Positions 18,145 through 29,178 of a stretch of 64,000 bases of DNA are shown one piece after another (position 1 is the stretch's first letter; the number at the start of each line of letters is the position of its first letter). The stretch spans positions 2,310,001-2,374,000 of the forward strand of contig NZ_CP168900.1 in assembly GCF_041765605.1 (NCBI RefSeq), written 5' to 3'. The DNA comes from Listeria monocytogenes. Lineage in GTDB: Bacteria; Bacillota; Bacilli; Lactobacillales; Listeriaceae. The notes beneath the pieces were generated by a model, which did no database searches, had not been told where the DNA came from, and saw only the letters and a list, made by a program, of their open reading frames with translations. A program made the position numbers and the translations under genes.

Positions 18145-19026
18145 ATGAAGAAGAAATTAATACTTGGACTTGTCATGGTGATGGCATTGTTCAGTCTAGC
18201 AGCGTGCGGTGGCGGCGGAGATGTCGTTAAGACAGACTCTGGCGATGTAACAAAAGACGAACTTTATGACGCAATGAAAGATAAATATGGTTCTGAATTC
18301 GTACAACAACTAACTTTCGAAAAAATTCTTGGCGATAAATACAAAGTAAGTGATGAAGACGTTGACAAAAAATTCAACGAGTATAAATCACAATACGGCG
18401 ATCAATTCTCTGCTGTTTTAGCTCAAAGTGGCTTAACAGAGAAATCATTTAAAAGTCAACTTAAGTACAATTTGTTAGTTCAAAAAGCTACTGAAGCCAA
18501 TACAGATACTAGCGACAAAGTTCTTAAAAAATACTACGAAACTTGGCAACCAGATATCACTGTAAGCCATATTCTTGTAGCTGATGAAAACAAAGCCAAA
18601 GAAGTTGAACAAAAACTAAAAGACGGCGCGAAATTTGCTGATTTAGCGAAAGAATATTCTACAGATACTGCTACTAAAGAAAATGGTGGACAATTAGCTC
18701 CATTCGGTCCTGGTAAAATGGATCCTGCATTTGAAAAAGCAGCTTATGCCCTTAAAAACAAAGGCGACATCAGCGCTCCAGTAAAAACACAATACGGATA
18801 CCACATCATCCAAATGGACAAACCTGCAACAAAAACAACTTTTGAAAAAGATAAAAAAGCTGTAAAAGCTTCTTATCTTGAGTCTCAATTGACTACTGAA
18901 AACATGCAAAAAACGCTTAAGAAAGAATACAAAGATGCTAACGTAAAAGTGGAAGATAAAGACTTGAAAGATGCTTTTAAAGATTTTGATGGTTCTTCAT
19001 CTAGTGATAAAGAGTCATCTAAATAA
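18145..19026 (+). CDS. prsA: Secretion chaperone/foldase lipoprotein PrsA (PrsA2-like)
   Basis: 293 residues. The lipoprotein signal peptide ends in the lipobox LAAC at residues about 18-21. The parvulin-type PPIase domain (about 130-225) has VSHILVADENKAKEV, GGQLAPFGPGKMDPAFEKAAYALK and YGYHIIQMDK, flanked by SurA-like N and C regions. It folds secreted proteins on the outer face of the membrane. In L. monocytogenes the copy at this locus is PrsA2, needed for virulence factor folding. The ATG gives the standard MKKKLILG start, though AAGGAG is rather far (about 13 nt). Confidence 0.95.
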   Translation: MKKKLILGLVMVMALFSLAACGGGGDVVKTDSGDVTKDELYDAMKDKYGSEFVQQLTFEKILGDKYKVSDEDVDKKFNEYKSQYGDQFSAVLAQSGLTEKSFKSQLKYNLLVQKATEANTDTSDKVLKKYYETWQPDITVSHILVADENKAKEVEQKLKDGAKFADLAKEYSTDTATKENGGQLAPFGPGKMDPAFEKAAYALKNKGDISAPVKTQYGYHIIQMDKPATKTTFEKDKKAVKASYLESQLTTENMQKTLKKEYKDANVKVEDKDLKDAFKDFDGSSSSDKESSK

Positions 19027-19033
19027 GTAATAA

Positions 19034-19069
19034 AAAAACACGCTTGGAATTTTCCAAGCGTGTTTTTTT
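19034..19069 (+). terminator. Terminator of prsA (also usable by yhaM)
   Basis: AAAAACACGCTTGGAA / TTCCAAGCGTGTTTTT with T tracts on the plus strand and A tract on the other side; yhaM on the minus strand ends 2 bp away. Confidence 0.95.
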
Positions 19070-19070
19070 G

Positions 19071-20012
19071 TTATTCAAATGTAGGATTATAAAATGAACG
19101 GTTGTCTAATCCAAATACTCGTTCACTGAATTCACCAGGTTTTGTATGTTTTAATACTTTATCCATCATGTTCAAAGATGCATCCATTAAATCAATTTGG
19201 TGTAAAATCTCTGCTTCACGCACAAGTGGTGGTTTTGGGCTACCCCATTCACCTTTGCCGTGATGAGAAAGAAGAACATGTTTTAATACAACGACTTCTT
19301 CACCATCAATCGAAAGTTCGTCAGCAATTTTACTAACTTCTTCCACTACGATAGATATATGACCAATTAAATTACCTTCTAGTGTGTATGTCGTTGATAC
19401 TGGGCCAGAAAGTTCAATAACTTTCCCTAAGTCATGTAAAATCACACCTGCGTACAATAAATCCCGATTAACAGATGGGTATAGATCAGCGACCGATTTT
19501 GCAAGACGTAGCATCGAAACTACATGGAAGCTCAAACCAGAAACAAATTCATGGTGATGACGCATTGCTGCCGGATAATCATAAAAATCATCTTGATATT
19601 TTTTTAACAGCGCGCGCGTAATTCGTTGTAAGTTTGCATTTTTCATTTCAAAAATATATTGTGTAATTTCATCGGCCATTTCTTCTTTATTAATTGGCGC
19701 GGTTTCCATGAATTCACTGGCACTAACACCATCCAGCGCTGTAGCCTGTCTAATTTGACGGATTTTCAATTGTTTACGACCACGATAATTTTGAATGTCA
19801 CCCATAAGATGAACTATTTGTTGTACCCCGTAATTCGCTTCATCGCTTTCTTTAACATCCCATAGTTTTGCCTCTAATTCACCTGATTTATCTTGCAAGA
19901 CAAGGCTCAAGAAGGGCTTTCCGTTGCTAGCCGTTCCTTTTACGCTTGATTTAATTAGCAAGAATAAGTCTACTGTTTCCCCAACTTCAAAGTCTAATAA
20001 TCTTTTTTCCAT
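19071..20012 (-). CDS. yhaM: 3'-5' exoribonuclease YhaM
   Basis: 313 residues from [12 protein letters not shown], chosen because GAAGGCGA precedes it; an in-frame upstream ATG overlapping the yhaN stop is possible. An OB-fold domain (about 15-90) precedes an HD domain with [40 protein letters not shown] and [15 protein letters not shown]. It trims single-stranded RNA and DNA ends in a metal-dependent way. It is the last gene of yhaO-yhaN-yhaM. Confidence 0.95.
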   Translation of the reverse strand: MEKRLLDFEVGETVDLFLLIKSSVKGTASNGKPFLSLVLQDKSGELEAKLWDVKESDEANYGVQQIVHLMGDIQNYRGRKQLKIRQIRQATALDGVSASEFMETAPINKEEMADEITQYIFEMKNANLQRITRALLKKYQDDFYDYPAAMRHHHEFVSGLSFHVVSMLRLAKSVADLYPSVNRDLLYAGVILHDLGKVIELSGPVSTTYTLEGNLIGHISIVVEEVSKIADELSIDGEEVVVLKHVLLSHHGKGEWGSPKPPLVREAEILHQIDLMDASLNMMDKVLKHTKPGEFSERVFGLDNRSFYNPTFE

Positions 20013-20056
20013 TGTATCGCCTTCTTTCTTTCTGTAGTAAGAAGTTTCTTCACCCA

Positions 20057-22780
20057 TTATAGCACGCGTATGTCCTCACTGGAAAAATATTTGCGAGTTT
20101 CTTGATGGCATGTGAAAAAAATGACTTGGTTTTCACTTTTTCGTTTTTGAAGCAGCTGCATCATTTGCCCCATTCTCGAGGAATCAAAATGCACAAATCC
20201 ATCATCAATAATGATTGGTAGGGGAAAGTCTTTGTGAATAACATCAATTAGTGCAAAACGAATAGCCAAATATAGCTGCTCTTTAGTCGCTTGGCTAAGT
20301 TCTTCCGGGAAGAATGGAATACTACCCTTACTTTCTACTTGAAGCCTATTATCTTGTAAGTATACTTTCCTATAGTTCCCACTAGTTAAGTGATTAAAAT
20401 ATTCACTTGCCAGTTTTAATGTTTTTGGAAGTTTTCCTTCTTGTAACTGCTGCATCGTGTTTTGCAACATTTGAAGCGCTAGTTTTGTTTCTGTCCACTC
20501 AGCTGAGATTTGTTGTAATTTGCTTTTTTCTGAATAAAATTCTTGCATCAACACAGCGAAAGTCCCGCCTTCTTCCAATTTGTCTATTGCATGGTTTTGT
20601 GCTGCGAGTGAGGCGTGAAGTTGCTCTTGTTCTAATTCTATTTGCCGTAGTGATTCTTCTAATTGGAGCTCTTTTTCTTTGATAGTTGCTTGATTTTCAT
20701 ATCTATTTAGAGCTTCTCGCTTTTCTGGTTCAAGTTGCGCTTCTATTAAAACTAATCGTTCACGCCACTTCTGTTCTTCTTTTACGCGCATTGCAGCCAT
20801 ACGAAAGTCTTCTTCGTTACTCACATTCGCACGTTCTAGCAAGTCTGCCTTTTCTTTCTTTACAAGTAATAAATCTTGTTTAACTAAGTCTAATTGCATC
20901 GTTACTTGTTCTAATTTTTCAGCGAGCTTTGCATTTTCAGTTAGGTGGTTTCGATAATAGAGCAAACCTTGACGAAGAAAAGTGATTTTTTCTTCCGTGT
21001 CCGTATAATCTATAGGCAATTTTAAGTTTTCTAATCTTGCTCTATATGCTTCTTGCTTCTCTGCTAATGGTTCTAGTTTGGAGATAAGTTCCATTGCTAA
21101 TTGCCTTTTTTCACTGTTTTTTTTGTAGATGCTAAGTTCGTAATGCCAGTTCGAACTAGGTTCAGTGTTTATTCCCAAGTCAGAAAAGAAGTGTCTAAGT
21201 TCCATCGTATGTTGGTAGATATTTTCGCTTAGTTTATTCTCAGCTGCTCTTAATTCAGCAATTTGTGAAGCAACCATATCCATTTCGTTCAAAAGTTGTT
21301 GCCATTCTTGTCTTATTTTCTTTTGTTCTAAAAAAGCTAGAATTTGCTCATTATTTGTTGGAGAAGATTTTCCAGTAGTAATGAAAGCATAACCCACTAT
21401 AAGTGCAGAAACAAAAACAAGTGCTACACTCCAAATAGCTTGGAAAACTATCATCAAGACGAACGCTACTGCAAATATGCCCAAGGAAACCATCGTCTTA
21501 GTTTTAGAAGTTTTAGGACTATCCTGCATTTTTTCTTTTGCTTGTTGGAATGTTTTATTATCCCACATCTCCGCTTCTATTTGATCAATCTTTTTTTGGA
21601 GTTTTTCTTCGGAGTCATTAGTGAATTTTAATTTTAGCTGGATATCATGTTGTTGCTCTTTGTGGGACTGTTCTTTTTCTTTTAAGTGAATCATTGTTTG
21701 TTCTAATTCGCTCGACCATATTCTAAGTGGTTGTTTTGTGTCGACTTGCTGAAACTTAATCTCTTGCTTTAAATTCTTTAACTGGATTTCTCGCTCTCCA
21801 AAAGCTGCATAAGTTTCGATTAGATAAGTAACTTCTGCTTCATTTTCGGCAAAAAAAGCACTATGTTCATAATTATTGTTGTTAATTAGATTTTTTTGGC
21901 GTTCTTCTAGTTGGATAAGTTGATTTTGCCATTCTTTTTCTCGGAGATGCAAGTGTTCTAAACGAATAACTCCATCAGGCGGAAAAGTAGCTTCTGTTGT
22001 TTCAGAAGCTTTGTTACTGAGTGCTTTCCATTCTTGGTATAACGGCCACAAATCCGCTAATGTTGCTAATGCATCTAACTCAACTCGCATTGTTGTTTTT
22101 TCTTTTTGTAGCTCTGTTTGTCTTACTATCGCTTGCTCTTTCTCATTGATTAGTTCTTCATATTGCGCATTTTGTTTTTTTGCGTTTTGAAAAGCTTGTT
22201 GGGCTTCTTTTACTTTTTTTAGTTGTTGGTTAATTAGTGGATTTCGCCCACTTGGTTTATATAGACTATCTAATTTTTTTTGTAATGCTTCGGCTGCCTT
22301 TAGAAGAGCGTCCGATCCTGTTGTTCCAGTTGCTAACAAATAGCGTTCAAATTCTTTCTTTTTCCATTGATGAATATTTTGTAGTCCGTGTATATCAAAT
22401 GAAAAAATAGCCTCATAAGTGTTTCGATCAATTTCACCGATAATTTCTGGTAATTTCTCTTCTCCAGCAGTTTGGCCATCCCCGTAATATATCCGAACAT
22501 CTCCTGTTGCTTTTCCTTTCAAGCGTTCAATGATGACTTTTCCTAAAGGTGTGTCTTCTAGCGTTAATCTTCCACCATATGGTCCACCGTTTTTTGGCTC
22601 CATGCGTGGTATCGATTGTTGTTTCGTTGGGAAACCGAACAAAATACTATGTATAAAAGCCATAATAGTTGATTTTCCGGCTTCATTTTCACCATAGAAT
22701 ACTTGGAAATTGGCAATATTATTAAAATGAGCATCGGACCATTTTCCGTAACCAATGATATCAATAGATGTTATTCTCAT
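20057..22780 (-). CDS. yhaN: SbcC/RecN-like AAA ATPase YhaN with a central membrane hairpin
   Basis: 907 residues. Walker [11 protein letters not shown] (about 31-40) and a C-terminal ATPase half with [19 protein letters not shown] (signature) and [11 protein letters not shown] (Walker B) are separated by long coiled coils. In the middle (about 430-470) two hydrophobic stretches, [18 protein letters not shown] and [18 protein letters not shown], look like a transmembrane hairpin where SbcC has its zinc hook. It overlaps yhaO by 4 nt, so YhaO is the probable nuclease partner. The biological role is unproven. Confidence 0.9.
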   Translation of the reverse strand: MRITSIDIIGYGKWSDAHFNNIANFQVFYGENEAGKSTIMAFIHSILFGFPTKQQSIPRMEPKNGGPYGGRLTLEDTPLGKVIIERLKGKATGDVRIYYGDGQTAGEEKLPEIIGEIDRNTYEAIFSFDIHGLQNIHQWKKKEFERYLLATGTTGSDALLKAAEALQKKLDSLYKPSGRNPLINQQLKKVKEAQQAFQNAKKQNAQYEELINEKEQAIVRQTELQKEKTTMRVELDALATLADLWPLYQEWKALSNKASETTEATFPPDGVIRLEHLHLREKEWQNQLIQLEERQKNLINNNNYEHSAFFAENEAEVTYLIETYAAFGEREIQLKNLKQEIKFQQVDTKQPLRIWSSELEQTMIHLKEKEQSHKEQQHDIQLKLKFTNDSEEKLQKKIDQIEAEMWDNKTFQQAKEKMQDSPKTSKTKTMVSLGIFAVAFVLMIVFQAIWSVALVFVSALIVGYAFITTGKSSPTNNEQILAFLEQKKIRQEWQQLLNEMDMVASQIAELRAAENKLSENIYQHTMELRHFFSDLGINTEPSSNWHYELSIYKKNSEKRQLAMELISKLEPLAEKQEAYRARLENLKLPIDYTDTEEKITFLRQGLLYYRNHLTENAKLAEKLEQVTMQLDLVKQDLLLVKKEKADLLERANVSNEEDFRMAAMRVKEEQKWRERLVLIEAQLEPEKREALNRYENQATIKEKELQLEESLRQIELEQEQLHASLAAQNHAIDKLEEGGTFAVLMQEFYSEKSKLQQISAEWTETKLALQMLQNTMQQLQEGKLPKTLKLASEYFNHLTSGNYRKVYLQDNRLQVESKGSIPFFPEELSQATKEQLYLAIRFALIDVIHKDFPLPIIIDDGFVHFDSSRMGQMMQLLQKRKSENQVIFFTCHQETRKYFSSEDIRVL

Positions 22781-24012
22781 TTATCATCACCTTCCACTTC
22801 CGCAAGCGTCCTCCCTAATTCCATTAAAGCATCATGTAGTAGCCTCTCACGATCAATTTCAGACAAATCATCCAAGTATCTACTCACTCCACTTTCAAGA
22901 TACAGAGCCTCTACTGCTTGATAAAAAGCAGATTCATCTTGTAGTGTCTCAAACGAATGCTTAATTTCATCTCCTGCTAAATGTGATTCGTACCATGTTT
23001 GTGAATTACTTTGATTCGTTATCTCCGTTGTTAATTTGTGTACCCATACAAATGTGTTATCTGTGATTTCTACTTCTTCTTGAAGCATTTGTAACCAATC
23101 ATTCGTATCGATTTTTTGTTTACTTTCCATCTTAACAATTATATGAAGAAAATAAGAGTGACTTCTTCCTTGATAGCTCTCTAACAACTTAGTAGTTTCT
23201 CGGTAAAAGGCATTTATCTCGCTATTTTCTGGTAAGGTAATTACGGCTTCTTCCCAGATAATCGGACTTGTTCCAATGAAATCAATGGTTGTACTTGCTT
23301 CTGATAATGTAATGATACTGGCGCCCTTTTCACCTGATTCTTTGCGATTTCGACCTTGAATATTTCCTGGGTAATAAATGCTAGGAGACTCTGCAAGCAA
23401 TTGTCGCTTATGAATGTGACCGAGTGCCCAGTAGTCAAAACCTTTTCTACTAATTTCTTGCACACGAAATGGGGCGTACACATCATGTTCTTCGCTACTA
23501 GAAACTTCTGAACCATGTAATAACGCAATATGAAAATCAGCATCACCTTGAATCTTGTATTCACCTACTCGACTTGAGCGAATATGGCGTTCATTGTAAC
23601 TAAATCCATAAATATTAACGCTCACACCAGTGACAGTTTTATGCGACATTATTTCTACTTGCTCTGAAAAAACGTGCACATTGCTTGGTAATGCGAGTTT
23701 TTCTTTATGTTTTTCTATAAAATCATGATTTCCATGAATCATAAAAACAGGAATGTTCGCTGCTTCTAATCGTTTCATTTCTTTTGCAAAACGCGCTTGA
23801 GCACGAACACTTTGATCTTCACTATCATAAATATCTCCAGCAATTAAAACGAAATCTACTGCTTCTTTTATCGCGACAGTAGTAATCCGTTCTAATGATT
23901 GAAATGTGCTTTCTTGTATGGCAGAAAAAAGCGGCTGTGGCAGTGTCGAAAGTCCAATGAAAGGACTATCTAAATGTAAATCAGCCATATGTAAAAATTG
24001 GATTTCTTTCAT
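22777..24012 (-). CDS. yhaO: SbcD-like metallophosphoesterase YhaO
   Basis: 411 residues. The metal-binding motifs of Mre11/SbcD nucleases are clear: FLHMADLHLDSPF, VLIAGDIYDSED, MIHGNHDFIE, IALLHGS and YWALGHIHKRQ. The C-terminal third is the accessory and capping region. It is first gene of yhaO-yhaN-yhaM, and the ATGA overlap with yhaN suggests an SbcCD-like complex. It is probably a DNA end-processing enzyme. Confidence 0.93.
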   Translation of the reverse strand: MKEIQFLHMADLHLDSPFIGLSTLPQPLFSAIQESTFQSLERITTVAIKEAVDFVLIAGDIYDSEDQSVRAQARFAKEMKRLEAANIPVFMIHGNHDFIEKHKEKLALPSNVHVFSEQVEIMSHKTVTGVSVNIYGFSYNERHIRSSRVGEYKIQGDADFHIALLHGSEVSSSEEHDVYAPFRVQEISRKGFDYWALGHIHKRQLLAESPSIYYPGNIQGRNRKESGEKGASIITLSEASTTIDFIGTSPIIWEEAVITLPENSEINAFYRETTKLLESYQGRSHSYFLHIIVKMESKQKIDTNDWLQMLQEEVEITDNTFVWVHKLTTEITNQSNSQTWYESHLAGDEIKHSFETLQDESAFYQAVEALYLESGVSRYLDDLSEIDRERLLHDALMELGRTLAEVEGDDK

Positions 24013-24090
24013 GACTTTCGCCTCCTATAAAAACCGAATATACGTTCTTATTATACCTTACTATTGCTATAGGTACAAGCATTTCCAATA

Positions 24091-24138
24091 AAAAAAGGGC
24101 CCTATTATCTGCTAAATAAATAACAAATAATAGAACCA
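24091..24138 (-). terminator. Terminator of the yheA-like gene
   Basis: GGTTCTATTATTT pairs with AGATAATAGGGCC (G-U pairs allowed) around a 13-nt loop, followed on the minus strand by CTTTTTTT. Confidence 0.75.
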
Positions 24139-24155
24139 CTTAAATTAACGAAAAA

Positions 24156-24509
24156 TTAGTCGTTAGCTACATTATAAAGATCTTGTAATGGCGTCATGAT
24201 AATGCGATTTAGATCATTGATAATTGTGCTCATCGCTTGTTCTTTTTCCATTAGTTTAACGATTAGCTCGTTTTCTTGAACTTCTTGAGCTACTTTTTGT
24301 GCTACATCTACTGTTTCGTCGTCAATTTCTTGACCTGTCATTTGTTTTTCTTGAATAGTTACTTGAACATCGCGGAAACGTTCGAATTTTGCTTTTGCAT
24401 CTGCATTTTCGTTTACTTCACGGTATGCATCTTGTAAGCTGATGAATTCAGGTGTTTCACGAATTCCTTTGTCTAAATCATGTGCTAAATCATAAATATT
24501 AACTGCCAT
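24156..24509 (-). CDS. YlbF/YmcA-family small helical protein (YheA-like)
   Basis: 117 residues from [19 protein letters not shown], with TTGGAGG 8 nt upstream. It is all-helical, with the family pattern [29 protein letters not shown]. Family members YlbF and YmcA form the Y-complex that steers RNase Y in Bacillus; YheA itself has no proven role. It is close to yheB, as in Bacillus. Confidence 0.88.
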
Positions 24510-24590
24510 TGATAAATCCTCCAAATATCTGTATTTGTCACTTCTGTTTCACTATAACAAAAAGTCGCCGGTTATTCCAGTATAAAAGAA

Positions 24591-25733
24591 CTAAATCCAC
24601 ATTGCGAGAATACCTTGGATAACTCCAATAAATCCACCTAAAATCCCACCTAAATAAGTAATCATTTTTAACTCTCTACCAGAAATCTCTACAACAAGTT
24701 TTTCAATTTCGGGTAAAGAAAAAGTGGCAATTTGTGTTTCAACGAGTTTCGCCAAGTCCATTCGCTCCACTATTTCCGCACTATGTGTTGCTACGAAATC
24801 AAGCATTCTTTCTACTGCAAAAGGAATTACTTTTTCTACAATAGTTGTCTCATAATTACGTAATATCACTTGAATAGGCTGATTAAATAATTTTTCATGT
24901 GGGAAAGTTTGGATAAGTTCAGATGTAAGTTGCCCAGCTAAATGAACTTGCTTTTCAGTAGGAATAAGTTCTTGCAGCTCTTTTGCTTCGAAATTTTTCC
25001 ATTCGGTTGTTAAAAGTTGGTTGATTAGATTTTTAGTATCTTCTTGATCAATGAGTTTCAGGCCTTCTTGTTGAATTTTTTCAGAGAAACTATCGACATT
25101 AATGAACATTCTAGCCATACTTCCCATTTTCCCATGTTCTTCAAAGAATTTTTGCAGCATTTGCTTAATTTGGCTTTTGCCTTCTTCACTTGCTACAAAT
25201 AATGCCATTTTGCTCGTGATTCTTTCTGTTACATGTGGTAGTTTGGTCGTTAATTCTGACTCTAGCATCGTTGGGATTAAATCACTCATTTTCGTTGTTT
25301 TTTTAGTAGATAAAAAGTGATTAATTTCTTTCTCCATTGTTTTTTCTATCCATGCCATAGAACGGATTTCTGCATTTTCATAACCAAAATGATGTAGGAG
25401 TTCATTAGGCGTTGTTTCTAATTGCATTTTTTCATGGAACATTTTCGTGATGGTATCGGTTATTTCTTTTTGTAAATTCTCATCTAGCAACCGAGCACGA
25501 ATGGCGTCTTCGGTAAGTAAATGGCTCACTACTACTTTTCCGATGTGTTCCGCTAGTTCATCGCGCCGTTTCGGGATTAAACCTGGTGTAAATGGTAAAC
25601 GTTTATTAAATAAGTAAATGGCTTTGTAAGGGCGAAAAAGCATTCGGATGGCGATATAGTTCGTCATTGCGCCAATAAATCCACCAATCACTGCCATTAA
25701 AAGTATCGTAAATAACACTGACATGTTTTGCAT
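24591..25733 (-). CDS. DUF445 membrane protein YheB
   Basis: 380 residues with one hydrophobic helix at each end (about 5-25 and 357-378) around a long helical domain. The N-terminal GGFIGAMTNYIAIRMLFRPYKAIY and C-terminal YLGGILGGFIGVIQGI are the DUF445 signature. The function is unknown. It is adjacent to yheA on the same strand in Bacillus too. Confidence 0.9.
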   Translation of the reverse strand: MQNMSVLFTILLMAVIGGFIGAMTNYIAIRMLFRPYKAIYLFNKRLPFTPGLIPKRRDELAEHIGKVVVSHLLTEDAIRARLLDENLQKEITDTITKMFHEKMQLETTPNELLHHFGYENAEIRSMAWIEKTMEKEINHFLSTKKTTKMSDLIPTMLESELTTKLPHVTERITSKMALFVASEEGKSQIKQMLQKFFEEHGKMGSMARMFINVDSFSEKIQQEGLKLIDQEDTKNLINQLLTTEWKNFEAKELQELIPTEKQVHLAGQLTSELIQTFPHEKLFNQPIQVILRNYETTIVEKVIPFAVERMLDFVATHSAEIVERMDLAKLVETQIATFSLPEIEKLVVEISGRELKMITYLGGILGGFIGVIQGILAMWI

Positions 25734-25775
25734 CTCCTAATATTTGTCTAGTAAAAGTGGTTTCATTATACGTGA

Positions 25776-25806
25776 AAAATCCCTAGACAACAATTGTTTC
25801 TAGGGA
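25776..25806 (-). terminator. Terminator of fumC
   Basis: TCCCTAGA / TCTAGGGA stem followed on the minus strand by TTTTT, about 20 nt after the fumC stop. Confidence 0.85.
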
Positions 25807-25827
25807 AGTTCATTCTAAAGTATGAGA

Positions 25828-27195
25828 TTACAAATTAGTCATTTTTAACGGATCAATCCATAAATCAAATTGTTTTTCTGTTACAAAACCAGTTTTGATT
25901 GCGGCTTCTTTTAATGTCGTATTTTCTTCAAAAGCAAGCTTGGCGATTTTGGCAGCTTTTTCATAACCAATGTGCGGATTCAAAGCTGTAACAAGCATTA
26001 ACGAATCATTTACTTTTGTTTCAATAACTTTTTCATTCGCAGTAAGTCCTTCTAAACAATGCACTCGGAACGAACGCATGCTATCTGAAAGGAGTTTGAC
26101 AGATTCTAGGAAATTAAAAATGATAACTGGCTTGTAGACATTGAGTTCAAAGTTTCCTTGGCTGGCGGCAACGTTAATTGTCGTATCATTTCCCATAACT
26201 TGAGCCGCTACCATCGTCATTGCTTCACATTGGGTAGGGTTTATTTTCCCCGGCATAATGGAGCTTCCTGGCTCATTAGCTGGGATTGTTAGCTCACCTA
26301 TGCCGCTACGTGGTCCACTTGCTAATAAACGGATATCATTAGCTATTTTCATTAGATCCGAAGCAAGGCTACGAATGGCGCCATGAACAAAATTAATCGG
26401 ACTATGACTAGTTAAAGCAAAATACTTATTGGAATCAGAAGTAAAAGGATATCCCGTTTGTTTCATCAATTCTTCGGCGACCTTATCACCAAAATCACGT
26501 GAGGCATTTAAGCCCGTTCCAACTGCAGTCCCGCCAATTGCAAGTGGCAAAATTGCTTTCATACTTGTTTCAAGATAGTTTTTGTTATTCGTAAGACATG
26601 CTTCCCAACCACTAATTTCTTGACCAAGTGTTAATGGGGTTGCGTCTTGCAAATGTGTTCTGCCAATTTTAACGAGATGCATATATTTATTTTTCTTCTC
26701 TGTCAAAACAGCTTCCATTTTAGTTATTTCTGGTAAAAGTTTTGTTACTAAAGCCCCGTATGCGGCAATGTGCATCGCTGTTGGAAAAGTGTCGTTTGAG
26801 CTTTGCGACATGTTGACATCATCATTCGGATGAATTTGTCCTTCGCTTAAAGTTAAGTTGGCAACATGTGCGATAACTTCATTGACATTCATGTTACTCT
26901 GCGTTCCGCTTCCGGTTTGCCAAACGACTAAAGGAAAATGCTCATCTAGTTCTCCTTGAATGATTTGATCACAAACCTGGCCAATCGCTATCGCTTTTTC
27001 TTCGGATAGTTTTCCTTCTGCTGCGTTTACTTTTGCAGTGGCTTTCTTTAATTGAGCAAAAGCATATATAATTTCTATCGGCATAGGATTATCACCAATA
27101 GCAAAGTTCCTTTTACTTCGTTCTGTTTGCGCTCCCCAATATTTCGTCGCATCTACAGAAATTTCTCCAAGCGTATCTCGCTCTATTCGTTCCAT
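25828..27195 (-). CDS. fumC: Class II fumarate hydratase FumC
   Basis: 455 residues. The fumarase/aspartase signature [17 protein letters not shown] lies about residue 310, with the substrate-site [14 protein letters not shown] and the catalytic [13 protein letters not shown] upstream. It is the iron-independent enzyme interconverting fumarate and malate. In Listeria, with its incomplete TCA cycle, it belongs to the reductive or nitrogen-recycling branch. GTGG/AGGGGTGG lies before the ATG. It is monocistronic. Confidence 0.96.
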   Translation of the reverse strand: MERIERDTLGEISVDATKYWGAQTERSKRNFAIGDNPMPIEIIYAFAQLKKATAKVNAAEGKLSEEKAIAIGQVCDQIIQGELDEHFPLVVWQTGSGTQSNMNVNEVIAHVANLTLSEGQIHPNDDVNMSQSSNDTFPTAMHIAAYGALVTKLLPEITKMEAVLTEKKNKYMHLVKIGRTHLQDATPLTLGQEISGWEACLTNNKNYLETSMKAILPLAIGGTAVGTGLNASRDFGDKVAEELMKQTGYPFTSDSNKYFALTSHSPINFVHGAIRSLASDLMKIANDIRLLASGPRSGIGELTIPANEPGSSIMPGKINPTQCEAMTMVAAQVMGNDTTINVAASQGNFELNVYKPVIIFNFLESVKLLSDSMRSFRVHCLEGLTANEKVIETKVNDSLMLVTALNPHIGYEKAAKIAKLAFEENTTLKEAAIKTGFVTEKQFDLWIDPLKMTNL

Positions 27196-27264
27196 GTCGC
27201 CACCCCTTTTTATTCTATTTTAGTATAAAGCGGATGTTTTCGCAAAACACATGAAAAATGTTCG

Positions 27265-28059
27265 CTATTCCGTTTTTGGGAGTGGTTTTATTTTTATCAT
27301 TAGGATAGTTAGGCTTACAAGTAGGGCAATCCATAAGATAGTAATACAAAGTGTTGGGATAAAATAATCCATCGTCTTATCAGACATAATTAGCATTGTT
27401 GCATTTTTACTTAGATATGCTGGATTAAACATTTGAATCCAGCCGCCAAAACCACTGATTATACCTAAAACAATCGCTATAAACACGCTAATCATCGCAA
27501 CAACGGCATTACTATCAAAAACTGCGCTCGCAAAAACAACCAAGCTAATTACGAAAATAAACCAGACGGCGTACACAAAAAATCCCTGCGTTAAAGAATT
27601 GATTGCTAGTTCTCCAAATAAAAAGTACGTATAATAAACAGCCAATACATAGCCAATTAAAAGCGAACTTAAGCCCACCACACATTGCATTACCCATTTC
27701 GATAGGACATATTCCGCAGCGCTCACTGGTCTTGTCATGATAAACGCTAACATGCCTCTAGTTCGGTCATTTTGAATGCAAGCCATCGCAACAACGATGA
27801 TAATGATAATACCAATTTGATCAAACTGGGAACCGAGTGTTTGTGCCATAACCTCTTGAGCTGATTGATTTCCCATTAAAGCAACTACTTGTTCTGTCTC
27901 CGATCCTGTGCCTACTGCTTTTAGAATTTCTGGTAAAAAATACATCATTAGTGGTTGTGTGAGCCCAAGAAGAGCGAATACAATCGGAAGCCAAATAATT
28001 TTTAAACTTCGACGTTGTTCCAGCCATTCTCTTGCTAATAAAGCATTAAAATGTGTCAT
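27265..28059 (-). CDS. ABC-2 type transporter permease (YxlG-like)
   Basis: 264 residues with six hydrophobic segments. ACIQNDRTRGMLAFIMTRPVSAAEYVLSKW is the ABC-2/NosY-type loop after the second helix. It is the last of three overlapping genes; the ATGA overlap with the ATPase gene indicates strict co-translation. The gene trio matches the order yxlE-yxlF-yxlG of the Bacillus sigY operon. The substrate is unknown. Confidence 0.85.
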   Translation of the reverse strand: MTHFNALLAREWLEQRRSLKIIWLPIVFALLGLTQPLMMYFLPEILKAVGTGSETEQVVALMGNQSAQEVMAQTLGSQFDQIGIIIIIVVAMACIQNDRTRGMLAFIMTRPVSAAEYVLSKWVMQCVVGLSSLLIGYVLAVYYTYFLFGELAINSLTQGFFVYAVWFIFVISLVVFASAVFDSNAVVAMISVFIAIVLGIISGFGGWIQMFNPAYLSKNATMLIMSDKTMDYFIPTLCITILWIALLVSLTILMIKIKPLPKTE

Positions 28060-28961
28060 TTGCCCACCTTCTCCATAAAGATTTCCTCTAAGCTTTGGTG
28101 TCTGTTTTCGACACGAATAAATTCACCATCTATTTGTAATAAAGATTTCAAAATAGCTTCTGACCCAGCTTTTTGGTTAGTTGTGTAAACTTGATAGACC
28201 ATTCCAACTTTTTCAATTTTCTCCACATGTTCATTTTGAAGCAGCAACGTTTGCCAAGCTTCACTATCTCCACTAAATTCGACATCGAACACAGGGGAGC
28301 TTTCTTCTTCCATAAGTTGTGCTACTGTCTTATCCGTGACCAGTTCGCCATTTTTAATGATGGCAATGCGGTCACAAATTTCTTCTGCATCTTTTAAAAT
28401 ATGTGTGGAAAACAAAATAGTAATCTCTTTTTTTAGTTTGTCTAATAGCAGCATCATTTCCCGACGACCGATAGGATCAAGTGCGGATACTGGTTCGTCT
28501 AGTACAAGGAGTTCTGGTCTGTGCAAAATGGCTTGAGCAATCCCAAGTCGTTGTCGCATTCCACCTGAATAGGTGCTAATTTTTTTATTCGCACTTTCTT
28601 CTAGACCTACTAATAATAAGACTTCTTTAATGCGTGTTTTTAAATCTGTTTTTTCCATATTAGATAACTTTCCCATAAAATGAAGGCATTCTGTCGCACT
28701 CATCCAACCATAAAATTCAGGATATTGCGGTAAAAAACCAATTTTTTCGCGAACTGATTTTGCATTTTGACCGTCTAAAGTAATTTGTCCTTCATCCTGC
28801 GTTAAGATTTGGACAATCATATTAATCATGGTTGACTTCCCTGCACCATTAGGCCCGATAAGTGCTACACATTCTTTTTCATTGATAGTGAGGTCAATGC
28901 CTTTAATAACCCACTTGCCATTGTATTTTTTCTTTAGTCCTTGAATTTCTAAATTTTTCAT
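28056..28961 (-). CDS. ABC transporter ATPase (YxlF-like)
   Basis: 301 residues: Walker A GPNGAGKSTM, signature TYSGGMRQRLG, Walker B LLVLDEPVSALDP, switch His STHIL, and a C-terminal DUF4162-like extension as in drug or lantibiotic-type exporters. Its start codon overlaps the stop of the small upstream gene by one nucleotide. Confidence 0.9.
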   Translation of the reverse strand: MKNLEIQGLKKKYNGKWVIKGIDLTINEKECVALIGPNGAGKSTMINMIVQILTQDEGQITLDGQNAKSVREKIGFLPQYPEFYGWMSATECLHFMGKLSNMEKTDLKTRIKEVLLLVGLEESANKKISTYSGGMRQRLGIAQAILHRPELLVLDEPVSALDPIGRREMMLLLDKLKKEITILFSTHILKDAEEICDRIAIIKNGELVTDKTVAQLMEEESSPVFDVEFSGDSEAWQTLLLQNEHVEKIEKVGMVYQVYTTNQKAGSEAILKSLLQIDGEFIRVENRHQSLEEIFMEKVGK

Positions 28962-29158
28962 TAGCTACCTTCCTCTTTTCGGCCAAAAATAAAGTAGGCA
29001 ATTGGGCCAAAAATGTTGATAACGATAATAACAACTAGCCAGATAACCGGATTTTTTCGTTCATTCCAGTTTTTTGTTAAGTCAATAATAGCTGTTAATA
29101 GTAAAGCTAAATAGAGAAGAATTACGGGTATAATTAATGCGATTTGCGTTTTATCCAA
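28961..29158 (-). CDS. PLDc_N-domain small membrane protein (YxlE-like)
   Basis: 65 residues with two helices (about 5-25 and 38-58) and the PLDc_N signature IWLVVIIVINIFGPIAYFIFGR. I choose the TTG at 29158, because GAGGTG lies six nucleotides before it; the GTG nine nucleotides upstream falls inside that ribosome site. It is first gene of the transporter operon. In the Bacillus sigY operon YxlE acts as part of the anti-sigma system, but no sigma factor gene is present here. Confidence 0.8.
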   Translation of the reverse strand: MDKTQIALIIPVILLYLALLLTAIIDLTKNWNERKNPVIWLVVIIVINIFGPIAYFIFGRKEEGS

Positions 29159-29178
29159 TGTACTCACCTCATTCTTTT

